NCBI GenBank assembly: GCA_902517815.1
Contig: CABYED010000005.1
Span: 31,794 to 95,793 of the forward strand
Source of the DNA: an uncultured SAR116 cluster alpha proteobacterium
GTDB taxonomy: Bacteria; Pseudomonadota; Alphaproteobacteria; Puniceispirillales; Marisalimonadaceae
Reading direction: 5' to 3'
Length of the DNA: 64,000 nt
Positions 17,759 through 25,679 of the stretch are shown here, one piece after another (within the stretch, counting starts at the first letter, position 1; each line of letters starts with the position of its first letter). Made by a program: the position numbers and the translations under genes. The notes beneath the pieces are model-generated. The model was not told where the DNA came from. It saw only the letters and a program-made list of their open reading frames with translations, and searched no databases.

Positions 17759-19117
17759 TTAATTACCTGCGATTGTCATATCCTCTATTAATAGAGTTGG
17801 ACAATTTATAGAATGTGAAAAATCAAGATCGTTAGCAGGTTTTAGTGTCTTAAACATATCCTTTAAATTACCTGCTATAGTTGCTTCTGTAATGGGGGCT
17901 GATAATTCACCATTTTTAATCCAAAAACCACTAGCACCACGGCTATAATCACCAGTAACCATTGATACACTGCTACCAATCATGTCTGTAACGTAAAAAC
18001 CATTACTTAAACTAGAAATAAGGCTTTCAGGAGTATCTTTACCTGGTAATAGAAACAGATTAGTTATGCCTGGTGAAGGAGGGCCGCTAATGCCTCTTTT
18101 TGCATTTGCAGTTGGTAATATATCTAATTGTTTTGCTGATGATAAATCCAGAAGCCAATTTTCAAGCACTCCATCTTTTATTAAAACATGCTTTGAGGTG
18201 CCTAGTCCTTCTGCATCAAACAATCTTGAACCTAAGCCTCGTTTAAGAAAAGGATCATCAATTAGAGTAACAGCTTTGTTAGCGATGTTATTATTTAAAG
18301 AATCTTTTAAAAAACTAGTTTTGCGTGCTATTGATGATCCATTTATAGCTGATGCAAAGTGACTTGCTATTGACCTAGATACTCTTGGGTCGAAAATGAC
18401 TGGATATTGTCCAGTTACTGGTTTTTTAGCACCAATCCTGGCCAATGTTTTCTTTGCGGCTTCACGGCCGATTTTTTTGCCGTCTTTTAGATCTTCACCG
18501 TAAACTTTTGAAGAGTAATCATAGTCTCTCTCCATTTTCCCATTTTTTTCAGCAATAACAACTACTGACACGCTGTGATTAGATTTTTTTGATGAACCGA
18601 AAAAACCATTAGATGTCATCAAGAGTGTTTCTCCTTCACCCCATGATGAATCTGCACCATCACTATTAGTAATACCTTTTACACTTAAAGCTATTTCTTC
18701 AACTTCTGATGCTCTATCTCTTATTACATCAACATTTGGTTCTACAGAATCATAACTATCAATAAACATACCTTCTTGTATTGGGAAATTTTGAAGCAAC
18801 TCTTTACTTGCTATAAAGCTATATTCATCTTCTGGTGCAATTTTAGCCATTTCTACAGCTCTTTTTGCAACCTCTTTTAGAGCTTTTTCAGAATTTTCAT
18901 TAGTTGAAATCGATGAAATTTTATTATTAACAAATACTCTTAATCCAGTGTTAAAGTCTTCATACCTTTGAATATTTTCATCTTTACCTAACCTTCTTGT
19001 AATTGATACACCTCGACTTCTAGATAAAATGCAGTCTGCACTAGTTGCGCCATTTGAAATAGCTGTATCAATAAGAAGGTTCATGATATCTTTATCATTA
19101 ATTTTTTTTGTAGACAT
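17759..19117 (-). CDS. pmbA: TldE/PmbA-type metalloprotease subunit
   Basis: 452 aa, the TldE (PmbA) partner of TldD. TldD/TldE form a heterodimeric zinc protease that trims small peptides and modified peptide precursors. Family segments include GLRVFVNNKISSISTNE, YPVIFDPRVSRSIASHF, KHVLIKDGVLENWLLD and the glycine-rich MVTGDYSRGASGFWI. As expected for TldE it lacks the HExxxH zinc site, which is present in the TldD encoded at 29.7-31.1 kb. Followed without a gap by the phosphatase gene; divergent from argC across 105 bp. Confidence 0.95.
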   Translation of the reverse strand: MSTKKINDKDIMNLLIDTAISNGATSADCILSRSRGVSITRRLGKDENIQRYEDFNTGLRVFVNNKISSISTNENSEKALKEVAKRAVEMAKIAPEDEYSFIASKELLQNFPIQEGMFIDSYDSVEPNVDVIRDRASEVEEIALSVKGITNSDGADSSWGEGETLLMTSNGFFGSSKKSNHSVSVVVIAEKNGKMERDYDYSSKVYGEDLKDGKKIGREAAKKTLARIGAKKPVTGQYPVIFDPRVSRSIASHFASAINGSSIARKTSFLKDSLNNNIANKAVTLIDDPFLKRGLGSRLFDAEGLGTSKHVLIKDGVLENWLLDLSSAKQLDILPTANAKRGISGPPSPGITNLFLLPGKDTPESLISSLSNGFYVTDMIGSSVSMVTGDYSRGASGFWIKNGELSAPITEATIAGNLKDMFKTLKPANDLDFSHSINCPTLLIEDMTIAGN

Positions 19118-19222
19118 TTAAAAGTTGTTCCTATGAAAAAGAGAATTTACAAAAGATTTATATATGTTTTATTAATATACTGTTTTAATTGTTGCAACTT
19201 TATAAGTATAAAATAGGTAAAT

Positions 19223-20167
19223 ATGAAAAAGGATATTTTTATTGATGGAGAAACTGGCACCACAGGTTTGCAAGTTCATGAAAAGTTAAGTAAGCATCCA
19301 AATGTTGATATAATGTCAGTTGATCAATCTAAAAGAAAAAATATTTCTTATAAAAAAGAAATGTTAGCAAAATCGGATGTAACATTTTTGTGCTTACCTG
19401 ATGAAATATCTATTGAAACTGTTAAGGTCGCTGATGAACTTGGAGATGAATCTCCAATAATTATTGATGCTTCTACAGCCCATAGAACTAACCCAAATTG
19501 GTCATATGGACTTCCAGAGTTAGGAGAGAATTATAGAAAAAGTCTTGAAAATTCAAAACGCATTGCATCGCCAGGATGTTATTCTACTGGGGCTAATGTT
19601 ATTTTAAAACCGTTGATTACAAATGGCATTTTAAGTAAAAATATTCCAATTATTATAAATGCTGTTAGTGGTTACTCTGGTGGTGGAAAATCAATGATTA
19701 ATTATTTTAAGCATACAGATCATGAGCCTTTTTTTAATTATGGACTGAAATTAAATCACAAACATTTACCTGAAATTATGTATCATAATAACCTAGAATT
19801 AACTCCAATCTTCAGTCCATCAGTAGGTGATTTTATACAAGGTATGATTGTTTCTATACCACTTCATTTTTCATGGTTAAATGACAAGATGGATTCAAAA
19901 AAAATTCAACGTTTAATGGAAGAATTTTACTCAGGAGCTAACTTTATTAAAGTTTTAAAAAAAGATGAAGGTATTAGCGATAAAGGATATTTTAGACCAG
20001 ATAATTTAGTTGGAACAAACTTTTTAGATATCAGTATTTTCGGAAATGATGACAATGATCAGTTAATTATTTCCTCTAGACTAGACAATTTAGGAAAGGG
20101 TGCTTCTGGCGCTGCTATTCAATCTATGAATATTGCTTTAGGTTATGATGAAACTCTGGGTTTATAA
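19223..20167 (+). CDS. argC: N-acetyl-gamma-glutamyl-phosphate reductase, short type
   Basis: NADPH-dependent reductase of 314 aa in arginine synthesis. The N-terminus FIDGETGTTGLQVHEKL is the signature of the short (type 2) ArgC form. The catalytic cysteine is in ASPGCYSTGANVILKPL; NAVSGYSGGGKSMI and SRLDNLGKGASGAAIQSMNI follow. No other arginine gene is in the window. It is followed 14 bp later by an unrecognised gene on the same strand. Confidence 0.96.
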   Translation: MKKDIFIDGETGTTGLQVHEKLSKHPNVDIMSVDQSKRKNISYKKEMLAKSDVTFLCLPDEISIETVKVADELGDESPIIIDASTAHRTNPNWSYGLPELGENYRKSLENSKRIASPGCYSTGANVILKPLITNGILSKNIPIIINAVSGYSGGGKSMINYFKHTDHEPFFNYGLKLNHKHLPEIMYHNNLELTPIFSPSVGDFIQGMIVSIPLHFSWLNDKMDSKKIQRLMEEFYSGANFIKVLKKDEGISDKGYFRPDNLVGTNFLDISIFGNDDNDQLIISSRLDNLGKGASGAAIQSMNIALGYDETLGL

Positions 20168-20181
20168 AAATATGATTTGTA

Positions 20182-20958
20182 ATGAAAAATGATAATCAAA
20201 ATATTAATGAAGAATTATTTCCTAATTTTTCGTCATTTGATAGAGCTATAAAGTATCCATATTTTGCACCCAATTATCCTTTTTCATTTTATAAGGGTGA
20301 ATTTATTAAAGGCATTTGTGATGACCTTAATAATAGAATACCAATATTATCAGTTGGTTCTAATAGATCACCATATCAATTAAAAAGAAAATTTTCATTA
20401 AATCAGGATATTTGTGTCACGCCTGCTATTTTAATAGATTCTGATATAGTGTATGCAGCGTCTTTGTCAGCCTATGGATCAATGCCAGCCACCCAATGGC
20501 CAAGCAAAGGAACTGAAGTAGATCTTAATGTATTATGGCTTAATGAAGAACAATTAGAAATTATGCATTTAAGTGAAGCGTTAGGAGTTGCATACAGTTT
20601 TGTAAAGTTAAAGTTAGACACTGTTAAAATAAAAGATTTTGAATATACAAAACAAGTATATGGATATATCTCAATTGCAGGTGTTTTCCCATTTAACGAC
20701 AATAAACCTAAAAGGTTATCCGAAATTAATGCTAAGAATATTACATTAAAAAGTATTAGTGAAAAAAAAGCATTATCATATTTAATTTATAGTTTAGGTA
20801 TTGAAGAAGACAGGTTACCAGAATGGATTGATAAGGTTGTTAGTGACAAAACTTACAGAATAAGTCTTCATGAAAAGCTAAAGAGTAAAGCAATACAACC
20901 AAAAAATCCTGAATGGGAAATTATTAAAAAAAGTATACGTGGTGATTTAATTATTTAA
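20182..20958 (+). CDS. Conserved-looking hypothetical protein downstream of argC
   Basis: I do not recognise this 258-aa protein with certainty. It is soluble, with no signal peptide or membrane helix. Residues about 57-69 read SVGSNRSPYQLKR, reminiscent of the GSN motif at the start of gamma-glutamylcyclotransferase-like folds, followed by VTPAILIDSDIVYAASLSAYGSMPATQWPSKG. Composition and codon use match its neighbours, and the ATG is 14 bp after argC, so co-transcription is likely. A role related to amino-acid or glutamyl metabolism is only a guess from position. Confidence 0.7.
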   Translation: MKNDNQNINEELFPNFSSFDRAIKYPYFAPNYPFSFYKGEFIKGICDDLNNRIPILSVGSNRSPYQLKRKFSLNQDICVTPAILIDSDIVYAASLSAYGSMPATQWPSKGTEVDLNVLWLNEEQLEIMHLSEALGVAYSFVKLKLDTVKIKDFEYTKQVYGYISIAGVFPFNDNKPKRLSEINAKNITLKSISEKKALSYLIYSLGIEEDRLPEWIDKVVSDKTYRISLHEKLKSKAIQPKNPEWEIIKKSIRGDLII

Positions 20959-21041
20959 TTTGAATTTTAAACAATAATTTTTTTGTTAAAAATTTGATTT
21001 ATATTTACTAATTTATACCTATTTTTAACTTTTAGACTAAA

Positions 21042-21079
21042 AATTTACATTAAAACTAGTTAGTTTTTATATGTAAATT
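21042..21079. repeat. AT-rich inverted repeat (possible terminator or structured element)
   Basis: AATTTACAT (21042-21050) pairs with ATGTAAATT (21071-21079), and inside it AAAACTA (21052-21058) pairs with TAGTTTT (21061-21067), giving 9+7 bp with a 1-by-3 internal loop. No T-run follows on the + strand, so it is not a standard terminator of the upstream gene; it may be an operator or mRNA stability element. Confidence 0.5.
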
Positions 21080-21114
21080 CTAGCGAATTATAAAAATTTT
21101 CCTAATTTTTATTT

Positions 21115-21135
21115 GAAAATGATAATTGTTATCAT
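21115..21135. promoter_or_regulatory. Fur-box-like operator upstream of proteorhodopsin
   Basis: GAAAATGATAATTGTTATC at 21115-21133 matches 16 of 19 positions of the classical Fur consensus GATAATGATAATCATTATC. Bases 21119-21135 form the perfect inverted repeat ATGATAA-TTG-TTATCAT. The site overlaps a plausible -35 hexamer (21126-21131). Fur represses by blocking promoters in this way. The regulator of this organism is unknown, and alphaproteobacterial Fur/Mur/Irr proteins often recognise other sequences, so the assignment is inferred. Confidence 0.5.
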
Positions 21136-21153
21136 AAAATTAATCTATATAAA
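21126..21153 (+). promoter_or_regulatory. Putative promoter overlapping the Fur-like box
   Basis: TTGTTA (21126-21131), a 16-bp spacer, and TATAAA (21148-21153). Transcription would begin near 21160 and give a leader of roughly 155 nt before the proteorhodopsin ATG. The overlap of the -35 with the palindrome gives a coherent repression geometry. Confidence 0.4.
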
Positions 21154-21249
21154 ACAATACGTTAATAATTTATATAAAAAAAAAATGCAATTAAATTACT
21201 TTTAATTGTTGCCTAACTTTAAATTCCCTTTTATTGTTTTCGCTAAATG

Positions 21250-21258
21250 TGCTATTTT
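21250..21258 (+). promoter_or_regulatory. Putative extended -10 element near the proteorhodopsin gene
   Basis: TGCTATTTT resembles an extended -10 (TGnTATAAT). No good -35 lies at the right distance (TTGTTT at 21234 is only 13 bp away). A start near 21265 would coincide with the palindrome at 21267-21282. Confidence 0.25.
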
Positions 21259-21266
21259 GCATTAAA

Positions 21267-21282
21267 TCTAGCAGTTGCTAGA
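21267..21282. repeat. Palindrome in the proteorhodopsin leader
   Basis: TCTAGCA-GT-TGCTAGA, a perfect 7-bp inverted repeat with a 2-bp centre, 34 bp before the start codon. It could be a dimeric repressor site or a small hairpin in the mRNA leader upstream of the ribosome-binding site AAGGGGAG (21302-21309). Confidence 0.5.
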
Positions 21283-21316
21283 AATTAAACATGACAAGTA
21301 TAAGGGGAGTTTATAA

Positions 21317-22081
21317 ATGTCTTTTTTAAAATATTTAATACCGGCTAGTTTTTTAGCCCTACTTCCAACACTTTCATTTGCAGGGTCACACGGTGGTAAT
21401 CTAGACCCAAGTGATGCTGTTGGTATAAGTTTTTGGATAATATCTATTGCCATGGTTGCAGCAACTGTTTTCTTCTTAATGGAATCATTGAGGGTAAAAG
21501 GCAAGTGGAGAACATCTCTAGTTGTTGGTGCTCTTGTTACTCTAGTTGCAGCAGTTCACTATTTCTACATGAGAGATGTGTGGGTTTCCACAGGTGCATC
21601 TCCTACAGTATTTAGATATGTAGACTGGATTATTACAGTTCCACTACAAATGATTGAATTTTATTTAATCCTTGCAGCATGTACTGCAGTTGCTGGTGGA
21701 GTTTTCTGGAGATTATTTCTTGGATCTCTAGTTATGTTAATTGGTGGATACTTAGGTGAAGCTGGTTTTATAAATGCAACTATTGGTTTTGTAATTGGAA
21801 TGGCTGGATGGATATTCATTCTATATGAAATTTTTGCTGGTGAAGCTAGTAAAGTTAGTGCAGATAGCGCACCTGAATCCGTTCAATCAGCTTTTAATAC
21901 AATGAAATGGATTGTGACTATTGGTTGGGCCATTTACCCAATTGGTTATTTCATGGGCTATATGGCTGGTGGTGCTGACGCAAACAGCTTAAATTTTATC
22001 TATAACATAGCTGATGTTATTAATAAAATTGCTTTCTGTTTAGCTATATGGGCCGCGGCAACCACTGAATCCGATGCATAA
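21317..22081 (+). CDS. Proteorhodopsin, blue-absorbing-type light-driven proton pump
   Basis: Seven-helix retinal protein of 254 aa with a cleavable-type N-terminal signal (to about Ala22). The proton-pump triad is complete: Asp103 (acceptor, in RYVDW), Thr107 and Glu114 (donor), i.e. the DTE motif. Lys237 in NKIAFC binds retinal and His81 pairs with the acceptor. The spectral-tuning position, equivalent to residue 105 of the first described proteorhodopsin, is Gln111 in TVPLQMIEFY, which predicts blue absorption. The ribosome-binding site AAGGGGAG at 21302-21309 is among the strongest in the window. An intrinsic terminator follows the stop by about 20 bp, then crtI-crtB-crtY-blh make the chromophore. 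Confidence 0.98.
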   Translation: MSFLKYLIPASFLALLPTLSFAGSHGGNLDPSDAVGISFWIISIAMVAATVFFLMESLRVKGKWRTSLVVGALVTLVAAVHYFYMRDVWVSTGASPTVFRYVDWIITVPLQMIEFYLILAACTAVAGGVFWRLFLGSLVMLIGGYLGEAGFINATIGFVIGMAGWIFILYEIFAGEASKVSADSAPESVQSAFNTMKWIVTIGWAIYPIGYFMGYMAGGADANSLNFIYNIADVINKIAFCLAIWAAATTESDA

Positions 22082-22102
22082 GCATTAAAAAAAATAAAAA
22101 TA

Positions 22103-22136
22103 AAAGCCTGTAGGTAAATCTACAGGCTTTTTTTTT
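22103..22136 (+). terminator. Intrinsic terminator after proteorhodopsin
   Basis: Perfect 11-bp stem AAAGCCTGTAG (22103-22113) / CTACAGGCTTT (22120-22130), 6-nt loop, and a T-run extending to 22136. It stands between proteorhodopsin and crtI, ending 3 bp before the crtI ATG, so crtIBY-blh must depend on read-through or another promoter. Confidence 0.92.
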
Positions 22137-22139
22137 AAT

Positions 22140-23651
22140 ATGGTTAAGAATTTTATGAATTTATTAAATAAAAAACTAAATAATATTGATATCAGAAGCG
22201 TTGTAATTGGTGGTGGTTTTGGTGGTATAGCAGTTGCCCTTAGATTAAAATCGCTCGGTCATCAAGTTACTTTAATTGAAAGATTAGGTTCTTTAGGTGG
22301 TAGAGCTCAAGTATTTAGAAAAAATGGTTTCAAACATGATGCTGGTCCAACTGTAATAACAGCTCCTTTTTTGTTTGATGAGCTTTTTGAATTATTTAAT
22401 GAAAAAAGAGAAGAATATATTGAGTTCAAACCTTTAGAACCTTGGTACAGGTTTCATTTTCATGACAATCAAACTTTCGATTATTCCGAAAGTATACAAA
22501 AAACTAAAAAAGAAATGAAAAAATTTTCAAAAAAAGACGCAAATAATTATGATAAATTATTAGAAGCTTCTAAAGCTATTTTTGATGTAGGTTTTACTAA
22601 ATTATCAGATAAACCTTTTAGCTCCTTTTTCTACATGATGAAACAAGTACCTGCCCTAATAAAGTTAAAAAGCTATTTAACAGTTTCTCAATTTGTAAAT
22701 AAATATATCAAAAATCCACATTTGAGAGCAGCTTTTTCTATACATCCTTTATTGGTAGGAGGAAACCCGTTTACTACTACCTCTATTTATGCGCTTATAC
22801 ATTTTCTAGAGAGAAATTGGGGAGTATATTTCAGCATGGGTGGCACTGGGAAACTGGTTGAAGAGTTAACAAAATTATTAGAGCGGACAGGGGTTGAAAT
22901 AAAATACAATACTGATATAAAAAATGCTTTTGAAACAAATGGCAAAATTGAAAAAATCGAATGCATGAATGGCGACACATTTTATGCTGATAACTATATC
23001 TTCAACGGTGACCCACCAACCTTCTATAATGAAATTTTGAAATCAAGAAAAAAAAGAAGAAAAAAATTCCTTCCAGAAAAATTAACTAGTTATTCCTTTG
23101 GGATGTATGTTTTGTTCTTTGGGACTAAAAAACAATATTTAAATATTGCCCATCATTCGATATGGCTTAGTAAAAGATTTAAAGGCTTGTTAACTGATAT
23201 TTTTGATAACAAAATTTTAAGTGAAGATTTTTCATTATACATACATAGACCTACTGCAACTGATGAAAGTTTTGCTCCAAAAGGTTGCGATAGCTTTTAT
23301 GTTCTTTGTCCTGTTCCTAATTTACAAGGTAATATTAATTGGGAAATTGAAGGTGATAAACTTAAAGACAGAATTGTAAACGCTTTAGAAAGTACAATTT
23401 TACCAGAATTAAAAAATAATATTTGTGATGAATTTTATATGACTCCCGTTGATTTTAAAAATGATTATCGTTCTACTCATGGTGCAGGGTTTTCAATAGC
23501 GCCAAATTTTTCACAATCTGCTTGGTTTCGATATCATAATAAAGATCCTCATATTGATAATTTATTCTTTGCTGCAGCTGGAGCTCATCCTGGTGCTGGT
23601 ATTCCAGGTGTATTATCATCTGCAAAAGTTGTCGAAAGTTTATTAAAATAA
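22140..23651 (+). CDS. crtI: Phytoene desaturase
   Basis: FAD enzyme of 503 aa that converts phytoene to lycopene. The dinucleotide-binding fold VVIGGGFGGIAVALRL is at residues 21-36, followed by GRAQVFRKNGFKHDAGPTVIT; the C-terminal flavin motif is FFAAAGAHPGAGIPGVLSSAKVVES. The ATG at 22140 is only 3 bp after the terminator T-run and has no ribosome-binding site; an internal ATG at 22155 is an alternative. The long gap between promoter region and this gene, with a terminator in between, suggests lower expression than proteorhodopsin. Confidence 0.96.
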   Translation: MVKNFMNLLNKKLNNIDIRSVVIGGGFGGIAVALRLKSLGHQVTLIERLGSLGGRAQVFRKNGFKHDAGPTVITAPFLFDELFELFNEKREEYIEFKPLEPWYRFHFHDNQTFDYSESIQKTKKEMKKFSKKDANNYDKLLEASKAIFDVGFTKLSDKPFSSFFYMMKQVPALIKLKSYLTVSQFVNKYIKNPHLRAAFSIHPLLVGGNPFTTTSIYALIHFLERNWGVYFSMGGTGKLVEELTKLLERTGVEIKYNTDIKNAFETNGKIEKIECMNGDTFYADNYIFNGDPPTFYNEILKSRKKRRKKFLPEKLTSYSFGMYVLFFGTKKQYLNIAHHSIWLSKRFKGLLTDIFDNKILSEDFSLYIHRPTATDESFAPKGCDSFYVLCPVPNLQGNINWEIEGDKLKDRIVNALESTILPELKNNICDEFYMTPVDFKNDYRSTHGAGFSIAPNFSQSAWFRYHNKDPHIDNLFFAAAGAHPGAGIPGVLSSAKVVESLLK

Positions 23652-23662
23652 AAGAGCTTAAT

Positions 23663-24583
23663 ATGGATTGCCATGTTGATGATGACAAAATAGTATTAAA
23701 AAAAAATGGCAAAAGTTTTCATTGGGCTGGTAAGTTCTTAAATAAAGAATGCATAAATAGGGCGGCTGAGTTATATAGTTTTTGTAGAATTTTAGATGAC
23801 ATAGCAGATAGTGGAGAATCTAATTCCCATAAGTATCTCATTAACATTAAATCTATTATTAAAAAGAATACAATTACAGAACTAGAAAATATTTATTCAA
23901 TTAAGTATCCTAAATTTTTAAAATCATCTTCTAAAAAAGTAGTAATAGATTTAATTGATGGACTTATTTTAGATCAAAAGGGTGTTTTATTTAAGCAGGA
24001 AGAGGAGTTAATTAGATATTCTTATCATGTAGCTGGAACTGTTGGAATAATGATGTGTGATGCTTTAAAGTGTGATAATGATCTTGCTAAATCATTTGCT
24101 ATAGATCTCGGAATAGCTATGCAGCTTACAAATATTGCAAGAGATGTTTTAGAAGACGCTAAAATGGGAAGACGATATTTACCTGGGAGCTGGGTTCAGA
24201 ATATTTCACCTAAAGAAATAGTTTTAGCAGCTAAAACTAATGACTTAAAAAAAATTCATATGATTTCAAAAGGTATAAAAAAATTATTAATTCTAGCTGA
24301 ACAATATTATTTGAGTGGAGAAAAAGGTTTCCCTTTTTTGCCCTTTAATACAAGGGTTGCAATTTCTGTAGCATCAGGAGTTTACAGAGAAATTGGGGTG
24401 CAGTTAGAAAATGAAAATTTCAATTGGCAAAATGGAAGACAAATAACATCAATCTTCTCGAAAATAAAAATTACACTATTCAAGACTTTTAAAGAAATTT
24501 TTTATTTAAGAAATAAGAAAAAGCATAATTCTAAACTTCATATTTATTTAGAAAATTTAGTGAATGATAAAAAAGGAAATTAA
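23663..24583 (+). CDS. crtB: Phytoene synthase
   Basis: Trans-prenyltransferase of 306 aa that condenses two GGPP into phytoene. Both aspartate-rich motifs are present: DDIAD (45-49) and DVLED (161-165, in ARDVLEDAKMGRRYLP). It starts 11 bp after crtI and its 3' end overlaps crtY by 20 bp. No GGPP synthase (crtE) accompanies the cluster. Confidence 0.95.
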   Translation: MDCHVDDDKIVLKKNGKSFHWAGKFLNKECINRAAELYSFCRILDDIADSGESNSHKYLINIKSIIKKNTITELENIYSIKYPKFLKSSSKKVVIDLIDGLILDQKGVLFKQEEELIRYSYHVAGTVGIMMCDALKCDNDLAKSFAIDLGIAMQLTNIARDVLEDAKMGRRYLPGSWVQNISPKEIVLAAKTNDLKKIHMISKGIKKLLILAEQYYLSGEKGFPFLPFNTRVAISVASGVYREIGVQLENENFNWQNGRQITSIFSKIKITLFKTFKEIFYLRNKKKHNSKLHIYLENLVNDKKGN

Positions 24584-25679
24584 CATTATTGGAGGTGGTT
24601 GCGCAGCATTATCATTGGCTAGGTTAATTCGCAAATTGCCTAACTACAAATTTAATTTAATTATAGGTAACAAAAATAAAACTAACAAAGATCATTTTTG
24701 GGGATTTTGGAAAGTAAAAATTAATGATGATGCTTATAAAAAAGCAAATCATGTGTGGTCTAAATGGTCAATTAATACTAATGACTCTAAACATATTCTA
24801 ACGTCAGTTAAACATCCTTATTGTGTGATAAAAAGAAAAAAATGGTTGGATATATGTAAAAAACAACTTCCAAGTCAAAAATTTACCATTTTAGAAAATG
24901 ATGTACTTGAAAAAGATGGTCAATTATTTGTTAAAAATAAGAAAATTAAAGGTGATTTAGTATTTGATAGTAGACCACCTAAAATTCCAACTAATATTTT
25001 GTTGCAGCACTTTGAAGGATTTGTAGTTACTTCCGAGAAAGATGTGTTTGATGAAGATGTAGTAACATTAATGGATTTCAGATGTGACCAGTCAAAAGGT
25101 ATGCATTTTATTTACCTACTACCATTTAGTAAACGGAAAGCTTTGGTTGAATCTACAATTTTTTCAAAAATAGTTGAGAACAAAGAATTTTATTCAGCTG
25201 AAATTTCAAAATATCTCAAAAAATATTTTAACTTGGTCAAGTTCACAAAGAGTGATCACGAAAAAGGTGTTATTCCCATGCATTATATTTCTTGTGCATC
25301 TAAAAAAATGTATAATATTGGTACAAGAGGGGGAGCAGTAAGGCCTTCTTCGGGATATGCTTTTACTTTTATTCAAAAACAGGCATTTCAAATAATTAGC
25401 CAAATAAACAATAGAAAAAAAATTAATACTCAAATTCATAATACTATTGATTTATTTTTAGATAAAATATTTATAAATGTAATTAATGAGTATCCTGTCT
25501 TAGCTTCCAAAATTTTTTCAAGTTTAGCTAGAATTTTAACTGGTGACGAAATGGCTAAATTTATGTCTGGAAATGCTTCACTATTAACAACTTGCAAAAT
25601 AATTATTTCAATGCCTAAAATACCATTTATCAAGTCATTTTTTTATGTTGTGTATAATAAATGGTTCAATTTACCTTAG
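24564..25679 (+). CDS. crtY: Lycopene beta-cyclase
   Basis: FAD-dependent cyclase of 371 aa forming beta-carotene from lycopene. The N-terminus INIIGGGCAALSLARLI is a dinucleotide-binding fold; VFDSRPP and IGTRGGAVRPSSGYAFTFIQKQ are CrtY signatures. Overlaps crtB upstream (20 bp) and blh downstream (19 bp), so the three are almost certainly translated from one message. Confidence 0.93.
   Translation: MIKKEINIIGGGCAALSLARLIRKLPNYKFNLIIGNKNKTNKDHFWGFWKVKINDDAYKKANHVWSKWSINTNDSKHILTSVKHPYCVIKRKKWLDICKKQLPSQKFTILENDVLEKDGQLFVKNKKIKGDLVFDSRPPKIPTNILLQHFEGFVVTSEKDVFDEDVVTLMDFRCDQSKGMHFIYLLPFSKRKALVESTIFSKIVENKEFYSAEISKYLKKYFNLVKFTKSDHEKGVIPMHYISCASKKMYNIGTRGGAVRPSSGYAFTFIQKQAFQIISQINNRKKINTQIHNTIDLFLDKIFINVINEYPVLASKIFSSLARILTGDEMAKFMSGNASLLTTCKIIISMPKIPFIKSFFYVVYNKWFNLP

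Larger units (their letters stand above)
20959..21316. other. 358-bp regulatory region upstream of proteorhodopsin
   Basis: The longest gap in the window. It has no coding potential but holds three inverted repeats: a large AT-rich hairpin (21042-21079), a Fur-box-like palindrome (21115-21135) over a promoter-like element, and a short palindrome (21267-21282) close to a second promoter-like element. A strong ribosome-binding site ends it. Confidence 0.6.
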
